In this document: piece after piece, positions 52,879 through 60,976 of the stretch
Layout: each line of letters starts with the position of its first letter
Position numbering within the stretch: position 1 is the stretch's first letter
Origin: Pedobacter mucosus
GTDB taxonomy: Bacteria > Bacteroidota > Bacteroidia > Sphingobacteriales > Sphingobacteriaceae
Reading direction: 5' to 3'
Length of the DNA: 64,000 nt
Assembly: GCF_022200785.1 (NCBI RefSeq)
Contig: NZ_CP087585.1
Location: 620,001-684,000, forward strand
Position numbers and translations under genes: made by a program
Notes under the pieces: model-generated
What the model saw: only the letters and a program-made list of their open reading frames with translations
Told to the model about the DNA's origin: nothing
The model's database searches: none

Positions 52879-54066
52879 TCAATTTTGTGGAAAGGTTAGT
52901 GTAAATAATGTGCCCCGGTTGACTCTGCTCCTGAAATTGACCTTGCCGTTCATCAGCCCAGTGTATCTGGAAAGGATGCTCAGACCAAGCCCATTTCCGG
53001 AAATATTGCCTGTATTATGAGCCCTGAAAAATGCTTCAAAAAGATGTTTATGATCATTATCTGGAATACCAATGCCATTATCACAGATCCTGATGGAAAA
53101 GTTGTTTTCATTGATCTTGGTATAGAATTGGATTTTGCTGTCATCTCCCGAATATTTGATTGCATTATCGATGAGTATCACGATACAGTTCTTAAGCAGG
53201 TTCTGATCCAGGTTGATCATTAGGCCAGGTCCCCGGTGCTTAAAGATAATCTTCTGTTTTCCCTTGAGCGTAATCTGCATTTCTCGGGCAATCTCCTCGG
53301 CCATTTCCGAGAGATTGAAGTGGCTGAGCTGTGGCTGGACCATTCCTGAATCAAGTTTTTCTAGCGAAAGAAAATCATTGAGTATGGCCGTAATATTAAG
53401 TACCGCATCCTTGATCTTGACAACATGCTTTCCAATACTCTCTCTATCCTGGTTTTCTGCATATCGGTCAATGAGCGATGCGGAAAGCTGTACCATGCTC
53501 AAGGGCGTCCGGAATTCGTGGGATGCAATGGATACAAACCTGCTTTTGAGCTGGCCAAGTTCCTTTTCCTTGTTAAGGGAATGATTTAGATCATCCTGGG
53601 TTTTTTGCAGGGCCTTCACGCTCGTTTTTAGTGAATGTGTTCTTTCCTCAACCTGTTCTTCCAGTAATGCTGCATAATCCTGTAATTTCCCTTCAGCTTC
53701 TTTTTCCCTGGTCAGATCATGTATAAAGCCTGCATAGATAATTCTTCCGGAATATTTAACCTCGCTAACGCCAAGCCGAAAAGGGAACTGGCTCCCGTTT
53801 TTCTTAAGTCCTACCAGTTCTCTACCGATACCAATGATGCTGGCATTTCCTGTTTTTTTATACTGAAAAAGGTAGCCGTCATGTCGGGCCCGGTCTGGCT
53901 GCGGCATCAACATGGCGATATTCTGGCCCACGACCTCCTCCTGGGAATAGTGAAAGAGCTTACATGCAGATGGATTTATGGATTCAATAATCCCACGGTC
54001 GTCAATGGTAATCAGCCCGTCTATTGCATTTTCAATGATTGCTTTCAGCAATACGGTGTTTTCCAT
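52879..54066 (-). CDS. FixL-type haem-PAS oxygen-sensor histidine kinase (copy 2)
   Basis: 395 residues, same layout as copy 1. The PAS motif P-Q-P-D-R-A-R-H-D-G-Y has the haem-ligand H62, and I-I-G-I-G-R provides R82 at +20, the O2-contacting position. HisKA H183 lies in A-S-H-E-F-R-T-P; HATPase boxes V-I-L-I-D-N-A-I-K-Y, D-N-G-I-G-I-P and G-N-G-L-G-L-S are present. Soluble, with a coiled-coil linker. Residues around H62 differ enough from copy 1 (S-R-H-D-S-Y against A-R-H-D-G-Y) to allow a different O2 affinity. Divergent from acetate kinase. Confidence 0.92.
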   Translation of the reverse strand: MENTVLLKAIIENAIDGLITIDDRGIIESINPSACKLFHYSQEEVVGQNIAMLMPQPDRARHDGYLFQYKKTGNASIIGIGRELVGLKKNGSQFPFRLGVSEVKYSGRIIYAGFIHDLTREKEAEGKLQDYAALLEEQVEERTHSLKTSVKALQKTQDDLNHSLNKEKELGQLKSRFVSIASHEFRTPLSMVQLSASLIDRYAENQDRESIGKHVVKIKDAVLNITAILNDFLSLEKLDSGMVQPQLSHFNLSEMAEEIAREMQITLKGKQKIIFKHRGPGLMINLDQNLLKNCIVILIDNAIKYSGDDSKIQFYTKINENNFSIRICDNGIGIPDNDHKHLFEAFFRAHNTGNISGNGLGLSILSRYTGLMNGKVNFRSRVNRGTLFTLTFPQN

Positions 54067-54194
54067 AAATTATTGATTAACAGATAAATAATTAACTGTT
54101 TTAAGTTAGACAATTGGCAGTTGGATTGTTTCGTTTTCTTAACCGCCTGGCCTTTGCTTATCTGTACAATGTAGTTACAATTATCCGCTAATCC

Positions 54195-54260
54195 GTGATG
54201 GTAATCATTATTCGCTTGGGGCAAGGTCATTTTGGACGGCTCACCCCTGAGGTACCTTTG
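54195..54260 (+). promoter_or_regulatory. FNR-like operator and -7 box of the acetate-kinase operon
   Basis: Operator GTGAT-GGTA-ATCAT at 54195-54208 (centre 54201.5) and a perfect -7 box TAccTTTG at 54253-54260, core centre 54258.5, spacing 57 bp. At the 35-bp position (54217-54230) the right half GTCAT is kept but the left half is lost. The site lies in the gap shared with the divergent FixL-type kinase. Confidence 0.65.
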
Positions 54261-54315
54261 TTTTAGGTGGACGTTGATGGACCGATTCAGCGCTCCTAAA
54301 GTTAAATAGAGAAAT

Positions 54316-55557
54316 ATGGACAAGGATTTACAATTAACCGGGGAGCATTTTATATTGGTACTCAATTCAGGATCGTCAAGCCTAAAATTTGCGGTTTATC
54401 ACCAGGCGACTGGGCATAGGCAATGGTCGGGCGTGATAAAAGGGATAGGTAGGCCAATGGGTACTATGGATTTAACCGATAGCCACGGAGATTCTACGGC
54501 CTTAAAAAAAGAATATTACCGGAACATTGAGGATGCTGCAGTTGCAATAATCAGGTGGCTCAAGGAAAACAAGAAACACTGCCTGATCTCCGCCATTGGT
54601 TACCGTTTGGTACAGGGGGGAGCAGCGCACCGAAGACCTGAGATCATTACTGAAAAATTATTGGAGGATTTAAAAGAACTCATCTTTTTAGCCCCCAATC
54701 ACCTGCCTGACGAGCTCAGACTTATCAATACTTTTCTGATGGAGTTTTCAGCCCTTAAGCATGTAGCATGTTTTGATACCAACTTTCACCGGGATATGCC
54801 CGATCAGAATAAATATTACGCACTTCCAGTTGAATATAAGGATCAGGGCTTGATGAGGTATGGTTTTCATGGCCTTTCTTATGAATACATCATGCAAAAA
54901 CTAAATCACCACCTTGCATCCATTGATAAAAAAAAGATCATCATAGCCCATCTAGGTAATGGTTCAAGTATGGCAGCTGTTGCATTGGGAAAGGGTTTTG
55001 ACACAACTATGGGCGTTAGCCCAATGGGGGGGATGGTAATGGCCACACGCTGTGGAGACCTTGATCCTGGTGCTTTGTTGTTTATACTCAAGCAAAATGA
55101 TATTACCCCTGAGGAACTTGATGTTGAGCTCAGCAAGGAATCAGGACTCAAGGCCATTGCCGGAACGGGTGATATGGAAGAGATTCTGAATAGCCTTCGT
55201 AATAACAAAAAAGCGGAAGCCGCACTAACCCTTTATTGCCATCAGGCTAAGAAATTCATTGGCTCACTTGCGGCCTCGCTAGGGGGGCTGGATATGCTTA
55301 TCTTCACAGGAGGCATCGGGCAAAATTCCCCGGAGGTCAGAGAGCGGATCTGTACCGGCATGGATTTCATGGGAGTAAAAATTGACCATTGCCTTAATCA
55401 GGATGCTAGAAAGATCATATCCCATCGGAACAGCCGCGTTAATATCTGGGTAATGGCTACCAATGAAGAATATGTGATTGCAATGCATACTAAGGATTTT
55501 TTATTACATGATGAGCGAAATAAATCGTCATCTGTACTTTACGACGCAAAAACATAG
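54316..55557 (+). CDS. ackA: Acetate kinase
   Basis: Converts acetyl-P plus ADP to acetate plus ATP. The 413 residues match the family. N-S-G-S-S-S-L-K-F near residue 18 and H-L-G-N-G-S-S near 216 are the acetokinase signatures. F-D-T-N-F-H near 155 is a catalytic-site block and F-T-G-G-I-G-Q-N-S-P-E-V-R near 335 is present. With phosphoketolase (26979-29363) it completes a two-enzyme ATP-yielding bypass that needs neither pyruvate dehydrogenase nor phosphotransacetylase. A cation ATPase gene follows after 5 bp. Confidence 0.95.
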   Translation: MDKDLQLTGEHFILVLNSGSSSLKFAVYHQATGHRQWSGVIKGIGRPMGTMDLTDSHGDSTALKKEYYRNIEDAAVAIIRWLKENKKHCLISAIGYRLVQGGAAHRRPEIITEKLLEDLKELIFLAPNHLPDELRLINTFLMEFSALKHVACFDTNFHRDMPDQNKYYALPVEYKDQGLMRYGFHGLSYEYIMQKLNHHLASIDKKKIIIAHLGNGSSMAAVALGKGFDTTMGVSPMGGMVMATRCGDLDPGALLFILKQNDITPEELDVELSKESGLKAIAGTGDMEEILNSLRNNKKAEAALTLYCHQAKKFIGSLAASLGGLDMLIFTGGIGQNSPEVRERICTGMDFMGVKIDHCLNQDARKIISHRNSRVNIWVMATNEEYVIAMHTKDFLLHDERNKSSSVLYDAKT

Positions 55558-55562
55558 ATCTT

Positions 55563-58283
55563 ATGGACATTGAGTATCCTATTGAAGCAGCTTATTCACT
55601 AAAGGTTGAGAGTCTGCTAAATGCCCTTTTAACAAATCAGCAGAATGGCATCAGCGGAGCGGAGGCCGGTATACGATCAAAGCGGTTCGGACTTAATATT
55701 TACAAAAGCCAAAAGCAGAAAAGCCTATGGCGTATGGCTTTTGAGCAGTTCAATAGTCCGATAGTCTATCTTCTTTTTCTCGCAAGCCTTGCCTCTCTGT
55801 ATTTCAAAAATCCGGTAGAAGCGATCGCTATATTTATAGTTATTCTAGTTAACGCTATGATCGGTTTTTTTATGGAACTGCAGGCCAGAAGTTCTATGCG
55901 TGCCTTAAGGGAAATGGATGTTAGCTATTCCAGAATAATAAGGGGCGGTAAAAAAAGCGAAATCCCATCTGAGCAGCTTACCCCGGGAGATCTGGTAGTG
56001 CTGGAAGCGGGCGATGTGGTTTCGGGCGACGGACGGATCGTGCATATCAATGGTCTTCAGGTTGATGAGTCTTCTCTTACAGGGGAGTCTTTTCCTGTCT
56101 TTAAAACAGTCGAAACATTGAACGCTGATACAGAACCTTCAGCCGCCCTAAACATGGTTTACAAGGGAACATCAGTAATAAATGGAAATGCTAAAGTAAT
56201 CATTACAGGGATTGCTGAAAATACAGCGCTCGGAAAGATCAGTGAGCTAGTTGGACGCTCCGCACCAACAAAAACGCCTCTTGACATTAAGATCAGCAAA
56301 CTGACCAAAAAACTGATCTGGATTACCCTGATAATGACCGGCATTTTTGCTATTTCAGGAATAATCGAGCGAAAACCCTGGCTACAGATACTGGAAACCT
56401 CTATAGCGCTGGCGGTTGCAGCGTTTCCTGAGGGGCTTCCAATTGTTGCTACCGTAGCGCTTGCGTATGGGATGCTGTTAATGGCCAGAAAGAATGCAAT
56501 AGTGAAAAAATTATCATCGGTAGAAACCCTTGGAGGGGTAAACGTTATCTTGACTGATAAGACAGGCACACTGACCGAAAATAAGATTTTTGTTGAGGTA
56601 CTCTCTTTCCCTGAGGAAGAACTGAATGTTTCGATAAATAAGGGAATACTTGAATATAAGGGAGCCAGGGTTGAAAGAAGCCAGGAGAATTTTGAACTGC
56701 TTGTCCGGATCGGTAGTCTTTGCAATGATGCATCATTTGAGGGGGCAGACAAAGGAAAAAAATCTTCCGGTGATCCTATCGAAATTGCACTGTTGATTCT
56801 TGCCGGTGCTGCAGGATTTCATGCAGAAAACAATATCGGTGAATTTAAGCGGATATCTGAAATGCCTTTCAGCTCTGAGACCAAGATCATGGGCACCCTG
56901 CACAAGGGAAAAACTAATTTTTTTGTCTCTGCAAAGGGATCTGTAGAAGATTTGCTGTCAAAGTGCAAAAAGATCCAACTCGGCAGTGCTCAAGGGAATT
57001 TGGATGGCAGTGGAAGAGAAAAAATCCTTTCGCGGGCAGAAGCCCTTTCCTCATCCGGTCTTCGGGTGCTTGCTTTTGCTTACCTGATATCGACTGAAAG
57101 ACCCGGGGATAATTATCTCCAGGAACTCATTTACGTTGGGATGGTCAGCTTTTTGGATCCGCCCAGAACCGACATAAAAGATGCGATCAGCGCCTGCCAT
57201 TCAGCAGGTATCAGGATTGTCATGATCACAGGAGACCATCCGATGACTGCATTGAACATTGCCAAAAAGGTAGGCATAACCGCGCTGGAAGATAATAAGG
57301 TAATCGCGGGGAGCGAACTGCCTGAAATGGAACTTCTTGGAGATGAATGGAAAGAGCGGATTCTTTCCACCACTGTATTTGCAAGGACAACACCTAAGCA
57401 GAAACTGGAAATTGTTGATGTCTATCAAAAGGCAGGCTATATAGTGGCGATGACCGGAGATGGTGTAAATGATGCACCCGCCCTTAAAAAAGCAGATGTA
57501 GGCATCGCAATGGGACTTAGGGGAACACAGGTGGCTAAGGAAACCGCGAGTATTGTACTTAAAGATGATTCTTTTACTTCTATTTCTCAGGCCGTAGCCC
57601 ATGGAAGGGAAATCTTTCAGAATATTCAGCGCTTTGTAATCTATCTGGTATCCTGCAACCTCAGCGAAATTTTTATTGTTACCCTACTTGGTTTTTTTGC
57701 TCAGGGATCTATGCTATTTCCATTACAGATTTTATTTCTCAACATGGTTACTGACGTATTTCCTGCCCTTGCACTTGGGTTAGGCAAAGGGGATTCTACT
57801 ATTATGCAAAGGCCACCTAGAGACCCCAGAATGGATATTGTCTCTAGCCGAAACTGGATGGTCATATTGATCTATGCCCTGATGATGACCTGTTCTGTAT
57901 TGCTGTCTATTTTCCTTTGCAGGATTTATGTGGGTAGCGATGTAAGGGTAATTAATAATGTAGCTTTTCTAACCCTGGCATCCTCACAGCTTTTTCATGT
58001 TTTTAATATGTCATCTCTGCATTCGGGAATGCTGGGCAATGAGGTAACCAAAAACAAATTTGTATGGATTGCCCTTCTGCTCTGCTTTTTTCTAATCGCA
58101 GTCGTCTACCTGTTTCAACAAAGCCGTGATGCACTAAATCTTGATATAATCCCATTTCAGGCATGGGTTCTCGCAGGCCTTTCCAGCATGCTTCCTTTAG
58201 TATTGGTGCAGCTTTATAAGCTGGTATTTAAAAAAAGATCTATACCTGGTTGTTCCAAAAAAACTTTAGTACGACCGGCTTAA
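55563..58283 (+). CDS. P2-type cation-transporting ATPase
   Basis: 906-residue pump of the SERCA/PMCA-like class. N-terminal cation-ATPase domain (about 1-75), T-G-E-S near 172, P-E-G-L-P in span M4 near 295, D-K-T-G-T-L-T near 334, G-D-G-V-N-D-A-P near 635 and N-M-V-T-D near 725 in M6. P-E-G-L-P with N-L-S-E suggests Ca2+ (or Mg2+, Na+) export rather than proton pumping; the ion cannot be fixed from motifs. It shares an operon with ackA (5-bp gap), so ATP made by acetate kinase and an ATP-driven pump are induced together. Confidence 0.92.
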   Translation: MDIEYPIEAAYSLKVESLLNALLTNQQNGISGAEAGIRSKRFGLNIYKSQKQKSLWRMAFEQFNSPIVYLLFLASLASLYFKNPVEAIAIFIVILVNAMIGFFMELQARSSMRALREMDVSYSRIIRGGKKSEIPSEQLTPGDLVVLEAGDVVSGDGRIVHINGLQVDESSLTGESFPVFKTVETLNADTEPSAALNMVYKGTSVINGNAKVIITGIAENTALGKISELVGRSAPTKTPLDIKISKLTKKLIWITLIMTGIFAISGIIERKPWLQILETSIALAVAAFPEGLPIVATVALAYGMLLMARKNAIVKKLSSVETLGGVNVILTDKTGTLTENKIFVEVLSFPEEELNVSINKGILEYKGARVERSQENFELLVRIGSLCNDASFEGADKGKKSSGDPIEIALLILAGAAGFHAENNIGEFKRISEMPFSSETKIMGTLHKGKTNFFVSAKGSVEDLLSKCKKIQLGSAQGNLDGSGREKILSRAEALSSSGLRVLAFAYLISTERPGDNYLQELIYVGMVSFLDPPRTDIKDAISACHSAGIRIVMITGDHPMTALNIAKKVGITALEDNKVIAGSELPEMELLGDEWKERILSTTVFARTTPKQKLEIVDVYQKAGYIVAMTGDGVNDAPALKKADVGIAMGLRGTQVAKETASIVLKDDSFTSISQAVAHGREIFQNIQRFVIYLVSCNLSEIFIVTLLGFFAQGSMLFPLQILFLNMVTDVFPALALGLGKGDSTIMQRPPRDPRMDIVSSRNWMVILIYALMMTCSVLLSIFLCRIYVGSDVRVINNVAFLTLASSQLFHVFNMSSLHSGMLGNEVTKNKFVWIALLLCFFLIAVVYLFQQSRDALNLDIIPFQAWVLAGLSSMLPLVLVQLYKLVFKKRSIPGCSKKTLVRPA

Positions 58284-58320
58284 TTAAAAAGGGTTTTACT
58301 GATGATAAACATTTGCAAAG

Positions 58321-58364
58321 GTGACCACTATCACGGCGGACAATATTTATATTTTCCAATTTTA
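58321..58364 (+). promoter_or_regulatory. FNR-like operator and -7 box of the USP gene at 58411
   Basis: Operator GTGAC-CACT-ATCAC at 58321-58334 (centre 58327.5). CAatTTTA at 58357-58364, core centre 58362.5, spacing 35 bp. A gene call starting at the GTG here would be wrong because these bases are regulatory. Confidence 0.8.
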
Positions 58365-58410
58365 TAGGGTGGAAAAATACTATGGATTTGCCGCACTTAA
58401 CATAGAAAAA

Positions 58411-59286
58411 ATGAAAAATTTATTGGTACTTACCGATTTCTCCTCGCTCGCTAAACATGCTGCAGAATATGCCTATTCGCTTGCCAAAAAAATTAACGCA
58501 GATATTATTCTCTGCAACGCCGTAATTGTGCCTGCCGAGATGCCACAGGCAGGACTTGTTGTCTGGCCAATGGAAGAGTCCAGTGTTCTGGAAGAAGAAA
58601 GTACAGGCGAGCTTGAAAAACTAAAGGAGCACCTTAAAAAAGCAGATCCCACACATGATAAAAAACCGCAGATCGGTATTATGAATCAGTCCGGCTATCT
58701 TCAGGATGTAGTAGGTGGACTGATTGCCGATGAGTTAATAGACTTTGTGGTCATGGGGACACATGGAGATGGGGTTGGCGGCTTTTTGCTTGGAAACCAT
58801 ACACGCAATATGATTGAATCCCTGAGTGTACCCCTTTTACTTGTTCCATCCAAAGTAAGCATTGCTCCCTTCAAAAATATTTATTTTGCTTCTGATCTCA
58901 GCGATCCTCATGGGGACAGTGTTTTTTTAAAACAGCTTATCTCGTTGGCAAGCGCATTTAAGGCGGAAATTTCTATCGCCCACATCTCGACCCCTAAAAC
59001 CGTAGCAAGGGATATCTCAGAAAAAACAAAAGCAATGGTTTTTGATTTTAGTAGCGATCTTGGTTATCCCGGCATCCATTTCATCAGGATCAATGCGGAT
59101 AAGGCAATAGAGGGTCTTGACAAGTTGATGTCTCATGCACCTATGGATCTTCTGGTGATGGTTCATCGCGAGAAAAGCTTTCTAGCTGGCCTTTTGAATG
59201 GAAGCCTAACTGAAAAATTAGCAAATGATCTTAATTTTCCTATGCTCATCTTCAAGGCTATGCCAGTCGCTGAACACATAGCATAA
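58411..59286 (+). CDS. Tandem universal stress protein, 291 aa
   Basis: Two USP domains, about 1-150 and 155-290. ATG 58411 (M-K-N-L-L-V-L-T-D-F-S) gives the standard USP start; an in-frame GTG at 58321 lies within the operator. Domain 1 has V-M-G-T-H-G-D-G and G-N-H-T-R-N-M, the G-x2-G-x9-G ATP-binding pattern. Domain 2 starts I-Y-F-A-S-D-L and ends in a degenerate loop H-R-E-K-S-F-L-A-G-L-L-N-G-S-L. Paralogue of 46038-46910. Confidence 0.92.
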   Translation: MKNLLVLTDFSSLAKHAAEYAYSLAKKINADIILCNAVIVPAEMPQAGLVVWPMEESSVLEEESTGELEKLKEHLKKADPTHDKKPQIGIMNQSGYLQDVVGGLIADELIDFVVMGTHGDGVGGFLLGNHTRNMIESLSVPLLLVPSKVSIAPFKNIYFASDLSDPHGDSVFLKQLISLASAFKAEISIAHISTPKTVARDISEKTKAMVFDFSSDLGYPGIHFIRINADKAIEGLDKLMSHAPMDLLVMVHREKSFLAGLLNGSLTEKLANDLNFPMLIFKAMPVAEHIA

Positions 59287-59334
59287 CATTGTAAGCCTCA
59301 GCCAGTAAGTTCGTGATGAATGTCTCCGTCGGCA

Positions 59335-59378
59335 ATGACGATCATCATTTCCTGGGCAGATGCTTAAGGCGATATTTA
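59335..59378 (+). promoter_or_regulatory. FNR-like operator and -7 box of the 59392 unit
   Basis: Operator ATGAC-GATC-ATCAT at 59335-59348 (centre 59341.5). GAtaTTTA at 59371-59378, core centre 59376.5, spacing 35 bp. ATG follows 14 bp after the box. Confidence 0.8.
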
Positions 59379-59391
59379 CAATAACATAAAA

Positions 59392-59640
59392 ATGGATTTA
59401 TATACTGCCTTTCAAATCGAACAGCATATTCAAGATGCCGGCAATTTGTGCGAGTCGGATTACCTGGAGCACCTTTCAAGAATAGAGGAAAAATTCCGGA
59501 TCTGGAAAAACAAGGACTTTTTGGAAAGGGCAACTATTTTCAAAAAGGTAGCCGCTTTAAGCAGAAACCATGGAGATAGTCTTTCTGAGTGGGTGGTAAG
59601 CGAAATGGGGATACTTCTCGAAAATAGTGAGGTAGGCTAA
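59392..59640 (+). CDS. Short protein matching the N-terminal region of aldehyde dehydrogenases, 82 aa
   Basis: F-R-I-W-K-N-K-D-F-L-E-R-A-T-I-F-K-K-V-A-A-L lines up with the A-F-Q-H-W-K-K-T-P-F-S-E-R-A-A-L-L-R-K segment of the aldehyde dehydrogenase at 37179, and V-S-E-M-G-I-L-L-E-N-S with L-E-M-G-K-L-L-A-Q-S. The catalytic and cofactor domains are absent; the frame stops right after this region. It is either an ALDH gene truncated with a new end or a free-standing domain kept for another use. It is first behind a strong operator, followed by SHOCT and BON genes. Confidence 0.65.
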   Translation: MDLYTAFQIEQHIQDAGNLCESDYLEHLSRIEEKFRIWKNKDFLERATIFKKVAALSRNHGDSLSEWVVSEMGILLENSEVG

Positions 59641-59687
59641 TATCCTGCAAAATATAAAAAAACTAATCACCCTTAAATAAACCCAAA

Positions 59688-59915
59688 ATGTTCTTTACAA
59701 ATCTTTTTTTTGGAATGGATTTTCTCTGGTGGATCTTATGGTCTGCATTACTGGTATGGATATTTCTTGTTCCATACGATATTCCCGGACAGCGCAACAG
59801 AAAACGCTCTGCAATACTCATCCTTCAGGAACGTTTTGCCAAAGGCGCAATTGATCTCAAGGAATATGAGCGGAACAAAAAAATATTGGAGCGTGATAAA
59901 ATCGGGCCATCATGA
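59688..59915 (+). CDS. SHOCT-domain membrane protein, 75 aa
   Basis: Paralogue of 32455-32670: membrane helix at residues 9-30 (M-D-F-L-W-W-I-L-W-S-A-L-L-V-W-I-F), P-G-Q-R-N-R-K, and a C-terminal short helix pair I-L-Q-E-R-F-A-K-G-A-I-D-L-K-E-Y. It follows the ALDH-like short gene by 47 bp and precedes BON by 44 bp, so all three likely share the operator at 59335. Confidence 0.85.
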   Translation: MFFTNLFFGMDFLWWILWSALLVWIFLVPYDIPGQRNRKRSAILILQERFAKGAIDLKEYERNKKILERDKIGPS

Positions 59916-59959
59916 TGAAGGCCGTCAGATTTAGTCCGCAGATCTTAAAAATTATAAAA

Positions 59960-60622
59960 ATGAGACACAACGAAAAATTACAGCTTGATGTGCTTGAGGC
60001 AATTAAGTGGGAACCCTTATTGCATGCTGCGGAGATTGGCGTAATTGCTCAGGAGGGAATTATTACCCTTACCGGTACAGTAGATAGCTATGCTAAAAAA
60101 AGAGAGGCAGAACATGCCGCCAAAACCGTTGCCGGAGTTCGTGCTGTGGTAGAGAAAATAGAGGTGGATTTTGGCGCCCACGGGAAGAAGACCGACCTGG
60201 AACTCGCTGCTGAAATCCTCAAGTCCATAAAACTTAATCCCGAAATTCCGCAGGATAAAATTTTTATCAAGGTTGAGAACAGCTGGGTCACAATAGAGGG
60301 AGAAGTAAAGTGGTATACACAGAAAGAGGCAGTTCAAAAATCAGTAGAGGTACTCTCCGGGATTAAGAACCTGACCAATAGCATACAGGTAAAATCAGAA
60401 ACTGCGGATGATGTCGAAAAGGTAGCAATTGAAAATGCACTTGTGCGGAACTGGGCAATTGATGATCATCATATTCTGGTGAATGTCTTCGGAAACCGGG
60501 TCACCCTGAGCGGTAAGGTAAAATCAATCTATCAGAAAGACGAGGCCGAGCGTATTGCCTGGAATGCACCAGGGGTCTGGAATGTTCACAACGAACTGCT
60601 TATCGATCATGCAACGATCTGA
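59960..60622 (+). CDS. Triple BON-domain protein, 220 aa
   Basis: Fourth BON paralogue, start M-R-H-N-E-K-L at 59960 by comparison with the other three; the ORF start at 59912 overlaps the SHOCT gene by 4 bp and adds 16 unusual residues. Repeats carry I-I-T-L-T-G-T-V, W-V-T-I-E-G-E-V and R-V-T-L-S-G-K-V. It is most like the copy at 36456 (N-H-I-L/W-A-I-D-D-H blocks). A small ORF overlaps its end by 14 bp. Confidence 0.9.
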   Translation: MRHNEKLQLDVLEAIKWEPLLHAAEIGVIAQEGIITLTGTVDSYAKKREAEHAAKTVAGVRAVVEKIEVDFGAHGKKTDLELAAEILKSIKLNPEIPQDKIFIKVENSWVTIEGEVKWYTQKEAVQKSVEVLSGIKNLTNSIQVKSETADDVEKVAIENALVRNWAIDDHHILVNVFGNRVTLSGKVKSIYQKDEAERIAWNAPGVWNVHNELLIDHATI

Positions 60623-60812
60623 AAAAGATAATTCGGAAGATCATTCTATTGACTTTACAAGAATCTATCTCCGCTCGAGACTTGCGGTTTTAAACTGGGT
60701 GTCCAGTCGTTATCTACTAATCGAACTTTCCAGGCAATTAACCCTCTGGCCATACATGGCCTTTATGCTTTATGCAAAAAGGATATTGGGAATATCCAAA
60801 AATGACCCTTAA
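60609..60812 (+). CDS. Small protein of unknown function, 67 aa
   Basis: An ATG at 60609 overlaps the end of the BON gene by 14 bp and opens a frame rich in Arg and aromatic residues: F-T-R-I-Y-L-R-S-R-L, then W-P-Y-M-A-F-M-L-Y-A-K-R-I-L. It has no recognisable domain, and only one weak hydrophobic stretch near the C-terminus. The codon pattern looks coding, but no homologue comes to mind. Confidence 0.45.
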   Translation: MQRSEKDNSEDHSIDFTRIYLRSRLAVLNWVSSRYLLIELSRQLTLWPYMAFMLYAKRILGISKNDP

Positions 60813-60901
60813 ATTTCTTGGTTAGAAGCCTCTATGATGGGGCTAATCAATATATACGCTCCAGATTCGATTTTAGTTAGTGATGATAAACAATCTACAA
60901 C

Positions 60902-60945
60902 ATGATTGCCATCATTTAGTTTCCTTAGCGCTATACCGATATTTA
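60902..60945 (+). promoter_or_regulatory. FNR-like operator and -7 box of the USP gene at 60977
   Basis: Perfect palindrome ATGAT-TGCC-ATCAT at 60902-60915 (centre 60908.5). GAtaTTTA at 60938-60945, core centre 60943.5, spacing 35 bp. ATG at 60977. Confidence 0.85.
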
Positions 60946-60976
60946 TGGTCGGCAGCATGCTTAAACAATAATCCAA

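Noticed and set aside
54066..54208. The ackA operator also driving the divergent FixL-type kinase at 35 bp
   Set aside because: The minus-strand sequence at that distance (TAcaTTGT) is one base off in spacing and a poor -7 box; left open rather than claimed.
58321..58410. GTG start extending the USP gene by 30 codons
   Set aside because: The bases are a full operator with a -7 box at the standard spacing, and ATG 58411 gives the normal USP N-terminus.
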